Of a stretch of DNA of 64,000 nt, positions 58,635 to 64,000 are shown one piece after another. How positions within the stretch are numbered: the stretch's first letter is position 1; every line of letters begins with the position of its first letter. The position numbers were made by a program, and so were the translations under genes. Below the pieces are notes generated by a model. It had not been told where the DNA came from, did not search any database, and saw only the letters and a list, made by a program, of their open reading frames with translations. Where the stretch lies: assembly GCA_022494885.1 (NCBI GenBank), contig JAGVSM010001330.1:1-64000 (forward strand), written 5' to 3'. This DNA comes from Micrasema longulum (lineage: Eukaryota > Arthropoda > Insecta > Trichoptera > Brachycentridae).

Positions 58635-58801
58635 CTATCGGAACCCGAGGAAATCTGTCAGTCTGTCATTCCACGAATCGAGCCACCTGAATTGACTTTT
58701 GTCCTGAGAACTGTTTACTTCCATAGGAAGGTAGTCTTCTACTCGTATGCAGAAATAGCTGTGTATTGGACTTCTGCAGATGGGACATCGGTCTAATTTA
58801 T
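58635..58801 (-). CDS. CGRRF1: CGRRF1-like terminal exon
   Basis: The minus-strand acceptor is ctttgtag|ataaat. It opens NKLDRCPICRSPIHSYFCIR, completing the RING, and ends DRLTDFLGFR then TAG. The Asn codon is split by the intron. Confidence 0.9.
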
Positions 58802-61800
58802 CTACAAAGAGAAAAAATGAAAAAATTACATTTGTATTCCAACAATTTGACAATTAACAATTATTTTAATTACCACATACTAATTTATAAATCTGCGTTA
58901 TTACAATAAAAAAAACATTTTTAAATCAAAAAGTTTTCATATTTAAATTTATTTCAACAGAGAGGGGAAACACCTCTGAGAAGGGAATATGGAAGTCTAG
59001 GCATTAACAGGGCTTATGACCTGTCATTGGCTGGTTTAAGTGGCCACTTTACACGCTGTGTAACATTCATCATTCTGCCCATGTTTCAACATCCACATTT
59101 CCTCAACTCTTCCAACTGTTGACTTTTGTGAAGTTCACACACAGAGCTGTATTCTGTCAGCAGGTACTTACTAAAGCAGTTTGCGCAGACACAGGTGTGT
59201 CGGCAGGGAAGGAGGGCGCGGGAGAGGGGGCAGGCCTGACACACGGCACACAGCTGCTCGCAAGGCGGCTCCGTTACCTCGTAGGTTGCGGGATTGCCAG
59301 TGGCCAGGTATAATTGCTAAAAGAAATAAATAACCATCACAGTGGTGATATATTCGTATTAGTGGTATAATTATTTATTTATTTTAAATCTAGAAGTAGG
59401 GCACACCTGACCATATTATTTTGTGTGCTCTAATAATAATAATATTGAGTAAACATAAATCTCATTTGTAGAGTTTAACACATGTGTCTTAACTTTAAGT
59501 CTGATTTTTGATATGATATTTATTTATTCATATTTTTTCTCTAACAAACTATAATTAATAATAAAAATAATGTGACCTCACTGGGGTTACCCATGTCAAG
59601 GACACTTAACAATATACATTTAAAAAAAATATTTTTACATTTGAGAATAAACAAAGAAGACTAACTTAATAAACAGAGATAATAAAAAAATGTTCAAACA
59701 GTTTTAAACACTACGTATTTATGTTTATAATGAATTTATGTACATCTATATTATTTATATTACAAAACGCACAATGAAAGAACAAAAACCTAACATAAGC
59801 TATACACCTGTGGAGCAGTTGATTCAATATTGGATTGGGCGAATGAGACAATCCATTTTACTTCTACCTAGCTCTACTATCCATTTTTTTTATGGCCTTT
59901 ATGAACATTTTCTCGTTACTAATTGTTTTGATAGATAGTGGAAGTAGGTTATAGATTTTAATTGAATAATACTCAAAATCCCTTTGCCCGAAAGTGGTAT
60001 GATATGATATGAATGAACCTTTGCCTAATTTATTACTCAAATTTATAACGGTTTATCAATTTTTCAGTTTATTTTAAATTACAGTGGGTAGCTAAATTAA
60101 CAGGGACACCTACTAAAATGTGTTTTGTCACTTTTGTATTCATAAAACAAAGATGTTAATGATTTTAGGCAAAGTAATGAATGTTTATTAAAATGAACAT
60201 CTTATTGGAAAAATTTTAAGATCATTTTTTAGTTCTTAATTTGCATTTTTTCTTTAGTTTAATTATAATTAAACATTATTGTACGGAATGTTAATATTTT
60301 GTAATATCGCCTTTAATCGCAATTATAGCGTGTACACGTTGTGGCTTACTCTCAATGCACAGTTTTGCAATAAGCTTTATCTCAGGAGATTGATGCCACA
60401 CAAGGACGAGGGTTTCGATGAACTGCCGCTTGGCTGTGATCACTTCAATGGCAGTCTCCCTCTTCGTGAGTTCCCACAGGTTTTCAATTGGATTCATGTT
60501 GGGAGAATTCCCCGACCAAGGTAAAACCTGCACATTTTTTTCAGCCAGAAATGCAGTGATAGTCCTAGCTTTATGGCAGAGTGTGAAATTATGCATAAAT
60601 AAGCACTCTTGGCCACCATTTTTCGACTTGAAGCAGCAACATTTTCACCGATTTTCCATTCTGTACTCATCATGCGTCATAGTCCCTTTTTGAAGTGGAT
60701 GAGAAAAGTCTCTGTATCTTGTTTTTAAACATAGTCTCCCTGGACTTGAATACTTTTCTTCCAGTGATGTTTTAAAATTTCTATAGCTTCCTGGTAGAAC
60801 ATTTGTCTGAGCAGTTTTGTGATCCATATAAAAAAGCTTTCATCATCATATCCTCATCTGCATGACACCAATTGCAGCTTATATGGATCTTTTTAGTTAC
60901 ATGAAAGGTAAGGTGTCTGGTACCAGTCCAGGAATAATGAAATATTTCAGTGTAGAACCACCTTAAACAAAGTCATTTTCCGTCGGCAATCGACCAATCG
61001 ACAAACCTAGGACCTCAACAAGCGTGGTAGGCGAACGTGTCAACCATTCTCTATGGGGCTGACTTATTTTGATTTTTCCTGAGAGCAACACAGAACTGCC
61101 GTCTTCATCCGTCCAGACACAGAATGAAAAAGCTTTAAGTCTTATGAAATGCAGGGTTGACAGTATCATTATCTTTTTTTAATTGTCTTTGGTGTTTTGC
61201 TTTTATCGATGATTATTGTTAAGTACTAAAATCACATTTTTTCATACTTGCAACTCATAAGACTGTAAATATCCCAATCCTCTACCTACATCCTTCCTTA
61301 TTCAAATTGTCGTTCCTTCCGTCCTGTGAGCAAGTCACAGTGTGAAAAGTGTTGCTCTGATAAATCTTTATCATATAGCTTCATCTGCATACTTCTGACA
61401 AAGAGCAATTAATGTTACATAAATAGCCTAAAGTAAACATCTCATCAACATCTACACGATATACGTATCCGTGCAATAGTAAAAGTGAAGTGCTTCAAAA
61501 AAGAAACAAACGGAACAATTTAAAAGTGAGTAAACAATTTCTATAAAGTCCATCAATTCCTTCTATTATCAGTGTACAAAGCCTGAAAAATGATGAGCTG
61601 AACAAACATTTCCTTTTTCCTTTCATTATATTATAGCCTATTAGTTATTACTATTGTATACAAATTTATGTAAATAAACAAGTTAGGTCAATATTACGTA
61701 TTTACTAATTAGCAAATTGATCAATTAAATCTTCAGGAAATGTTTAAAATGCTCTTTTTATGAACAGAGGGAATAATTTTAAATAAAATTAAAATCAACA

Positions 61801-62920
61801 TAAATTTAATCTTTGTCATCCTTACATGGACATTTTTAATTGAAACATTAATTTTTACTGCCACTCTCTGATTAAACAAAATACATGGTTTTAAAGAATC
61901 ATAATTTCAATACTGTATTAATTTTTTATATTTTTTATTAAATATCCACGTATAAATATTTTTGTAAATATTTTTATAAAACACATTTTATTATTATCTC
62001 TTTTTTTGGAAAGTAGCAGCCAAAACATAAAAAAAATATATAAAAGTAGATTGCATAGAAAAAAAAAATGCTTCAATTACGTAATTATATTAATTAATAA
62101 AAAATATTAAGTTAGCGGTTTTTTAAAAGATACATATTAATTTGTTAATAAACTGTAATTTTTAATTTACTAATACTAAGTCAAAAATTTTTATGAATTA
62201 TATTATGAGTGCTGTGATTTTTCAAAGTTTTGTATTTTTAAAATTACTAAGCGTGTGACATTTCAAATTCTCTTCCACTTTTCTCGGTGACTTTTGCTGA
62301 TTTGTCAGTTGAGTCGTTATTCAAATTGAGTGACGAAAATCATTTTCATTATTTTTTCATACATTTTCAAGAAATTTCTCGAAAGATGCTCTTCGCTCTG
62401 CCCAGAACAGGACTACCTGGAGGGAGACCACAACAAGAATGCTCGAGTGCAGCTACCAACCTCAATCATGTAGGAAAGGGTGAGAAACAACACATGTCAC
62501 AATCCACCATGACAGATTCATTGGTTGTTGACTGATGTCTAGTTTTTAATACCAAATCAATGTGTAGATGTTTGATTTTGAAATCATCATCGATTATTAA
62601 TTATGTTTTTCTATCACCTGGCCATTTTTAAATAATATGTTAATAATACTAAATGACTGAAAATCTACAAGAATCAATTATTACCTAAACTTTGATTTGA
62701 ATGACAGATGTTCGGCTTTGATACTAAAATAAAATACGTAACCTAAAGTAATGCTGACTGCAATAAATTGTTAAATAAATCAATATTAAATGTGAGCAAA
62801 TATAATACAAACCTTCAGACACGATAATTGTCCATTAGCTTGCTTGAGATACTGCGCCAGCACACTCGTGGGAAGAGGACACACAGAATCTCTGATGTGA
62901 ACCACATTGACAAGTGCCAC
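58635..62920 (-). CDS. CGRRF1: CGRRF1-like RING-finger protein, C-terminal part
   Basis: Exons in transcript order are 62920-62813, 59316-59172 and 58801-58635; phases agree and give the last ~140 residues. Vertebrate CGRRF1 is an ER-associated RING E3 ubiquitin ligase induced on growth arrest; the same role here is inferred. The visible order matches: a VVHIRD block and LAQYLKQANGQLSCLKQLYL linker, then a RING with CAVC, LLPCRHTCVC, and CPIC after the intron, then a 47-residue tail not shared with the vertebrate form. The N-terminal membrane anchor and roughly 200 residues are not seen between 62921 and 64000, so the gene most likely continues beyond the window. A 3.5-kb intron holds transposon relics. 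Confidence 0.88.
58937..59135 (+). mobile_element. Family A repeat, copy 8, close to a splice donor
   Basis: aagtctaggcattaacaggg, ggcttatgacctgtcattgg, ccactttacacgctgtgtaa and cttccaactgttgacttttg. Its right end lies about 36 bp from the donor side of the RING exon 59172-59316. Confidence 0.78.
59172..59316 (-). CDS. CGRRF1: CGRRF1-like exon with RING zinc ligands
   Basis: The minus-strand acceptor is tcttttag|caatta and the donor gcttta|gtaagt. It encodes QLYLATGNP, CAVC, then RALLPCRHTCVCANCF. It is far richer in G and C than the intron around it. Confidence 0.9.
59500..59950 (-). repeat. Possible LINE tail
   Basis: tatttatttattcatatttt at the low end and the simple-sequence composition resemble the tails of the LINEs at 36715 and 8840. 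No protein match is readable. Confidence 0.3.
60082..60600 (-). pseudogene. Tc1-like transposase C-terminus with one terminal repeat
   Basis: The end cagtgggtagctaaattaac then agggacacc lies next to TA. Minus reading at 60291-60596 gives ARTITAFLAEKNVQVLPWSG, NMNPIENLWELTKRE and IIAIKGDITKY, a DDE C-terminal half with the catalytic Glu. The second Asp position is changed (MHNFTLCH). It belongs to a different Tc1 lineage from the 39520 copy. Confidence 0.8.
60646..60830 (-). pseudogene. Mariner transposase C-terminal scrap
   Basis: Minus reading gives FYQEAIEILKHHWKKSIQVQ then GDYV and a stop, the tail of mariner-type transposases. It abuts the Tc1 relic. Confidence 0.7.
60842..61140 (-). mobile_element. 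tRNA-derived SINE, long form
   Basis: Minus reading includes the 5' module with ctcaggaaaaatcaaaataa, the tRNA-like head and an aatatttcattattcctgga body. Confidence 0.7.
61200..62200. other. AT-rich intron DNA, nothing recognised
   Basis: Part of the 3.5-kb RING-gene intron. No repeat family from elsewhere in the window is evident. Confidence 0.35.
62205..62390 (-). mobile_element. Family B MITE fragment
   Basis: agtgctgtgatttttcaaag, attactaagcgtgtgacatt and caaattctcttccacttttc match the interior of the 45108 copy. Both ends are lost. Confidence 0.5.
62813..62920 (-). CDS. CGRRF1: CGRRF1-like exon, pre-RING linker
   Basis: The minus-strand acceptor is tttggcag|gtggca and the donor ctgaag|gtttgt. 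It is 36 codons in phase 0 (VALVNVVHIRDSV...GQLSCLK). The next exon upstream was not found. Confidence 0.85.
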
Positions 62921-63185
62921 CTGCCAAAAACAGACATACAATTCAAACAAGGTAAACGTAACTTACAGTAAAAAGGAAATTGACATTTTCTATACTGTTG
63001 TAAAGGTTATGTTAATAAAATATTTATGGTAATTTACCAATATTAGCTTTTTGTGGGTGTTAAAACTCCTTTAAATAGTTATATGAGTTACCTAGAAAAT
63101 TTAAAATCTATAATATTCTCAGAGATATGAGTAAAACTTTTAGATGGTTAAAATATATACATGCATTTTTTTGCAGATAAGTAAA

Positions 63186-63250
63186 GACAGGCGCAGTTGA
63201 TAAGCTAACTGTGAAACTGGCGTCGCGGGTTCAAGTCTCAATTAGTCTGC
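63186..63250 (+). mobile_element. tRNA-like SINE head fragment
   Basis: gcgcagttgataagctaact and gcgtcgcgggttcaagtctc resemble A and B boxes. It is weak and short. Confidence 0.35.
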
Positions 63251-63649
63251 GTGTATTTTCCATAATTTCTTTTCACATCCTCTTTTTCTCATTTGTTAAC
63301 AAGCCTCTAAAATAGAAGCTTGTTAGCTTGTAAATCTGGCAATTGTAAAAATATTTGATATCAAGAGAATTGAGGGTATTAAAAGCAAACTTAGAAATCT
63401 CCACCAAAAACGTAAAATTAGTTATTGATGCCAAAATAAACTATACATAAAAATCTACCTACCTATATAATAGAGTAATTCAAAACCGTCTCTATATCTT
63501 GCGACAATAGATTTCAATTATACTACTTGACATCGCAAACTTAGCATTCTCCTTTGAGTTGGTGAAGCATAATTAGAAATCTTACAAATTAAAAAAAAAG
63601 TTTTATGCAAATATCTCAGTAACTCCTTCAATGGAAATTCCCAAGTTTG

Positions 63650-63850
63650 CTTATGGACGGCCACACATATCTATCCTGGCATACGCGCCTTCTTCCACGT
63701 TCATACATGCCTTTCGGTTCTGCCTGCTTTCGACATGACCAGACTTAAAACTTTGGTTTATCTTTCCACATTACCATTCGTTCGTCAACCATACGTTCTA
63801 TATGACCAAACCATCTCAGAGACCCTTTCCTCTTTACCTCTAATATAGAA
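63650..63850 (-). pseudogene. Decayed LINE fragment
   Basis: Minus reading gives ETVWSYRTYG-like and GRTERHV-like pieces in shifting frames, in the style of the FGHxxRM...ERG segment after insect LINE RTs. Confidence 0.35.
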
Positions 63851-64000
63851 GGTTAAAATTTGTTAAGTACATCCAATATTCAAGATGTTTTGACAATTTG
63901 CCAACAATTGCATTTGCATTTCCTGAAATATGTTACAAAATTACTTTGATTAAAGAAACATTAACATCTGAAGTGGCGTGTACATTTTCTGTACCTACAT

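Noticed and set aside
1..64000. CRISPR array, prokaryotic operons or a viral genome insertion
   Set aside because: No regularly spaced identical repeats, no ribosome-binding-site-led gene chains and no viral replication or capsid-like frames were seen; spliced genes and TE content show a eukaryotic chromosome.

Overview
The window is eukaryotic nuclear DNA, almost certainly from an insect. It is AT-rich, its genes are split by GT-AG introns, and repeats occupy much of the non-coding space. I cannot name the order or species; the mix of LINE tails, tRNA-derived SINEs, MITEs and Tc1/mariner relics would fit a repeat-rich beetle or hemipteran, but that is a guess.

Four protein-coding genes can be rebuilt exon by exon, with consistent splice sites and phases. 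(1) Plus strand, 12557-20701: an aldo-keto reductase. Five exons are seen, the catalytic tetrad is intact, and the N-terminal exon was not found. (2) Plus strand, 27900-37858: a complete six-exon, 269-residue very-long-chain fatty acid elongase (ELOVL) with the HxxHH box and a C-terminal dilysine ER-retrieval motif. (3) Minus strand, 50610-43263: a complete six-exon, 411-residue JmjC protein of the HSPBAP1 type. (4) Minus strand, 62920-58635 and continuing beyond what I could find: the C-terminal half of a CGRRF1-like RING-finger protein. A fifth coding piece, a single well-spliced minus-strand exon at 57933-58036, is not assigned to any family. ELOVL and the JmjC gene converge, with 5.4 kb of transposon-rich DNA between them. 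These genes share no pathway: the elongase and the reductase are metabolic, the other two are a putative hydroxylase and a putative ubiquitin ligase.

Layout. 1-12.5 kb holds repeats: a ~75-bp minisatellite, an unclassified family A, GGGCCC-ended MITEs, palindromes, SINEs and a LINE tail. 12.5-20.7 kb is the AKR gene, whose introns carry a long-TIR element, a LINE RNase H relic, a 190-bp-class MITE, a minisatellite, SINEs and a hAT MITE with target duplication. 20.7-27.9 kb is intergenic, with at least four decayed LINE pieces, family B MITEs and an inverted pair of family A copies. 27.9-37.9 kb is ELOVL, with a 245-bp near-perfect palindrome in one intron and a LINE in another. 37.9-43.2 kb has a Penelope-type GIY-YIG fragment, a small MITE and a full-length but decayed Tc1-like transposon whose transposase reading frame holds an apparent 72-bp intron. 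43.2-50.6 kb is the JmjC gene. 50.6-58.6 kb is mostly AT-rich DNA with MITEs, a SINE, a puzzling partly open stretch and the unassigned exon. 58.6-64 kb is the RING gene, with a composite Tc1/mariner relic and SINEs in its intron.

No rRNA, CRISPR, operon or bacterial feature is present. The most interesting non-gene content is the set of interspersed families (A, B, C, SINE), each defined here by internal comparison of several copies within 64 kb.
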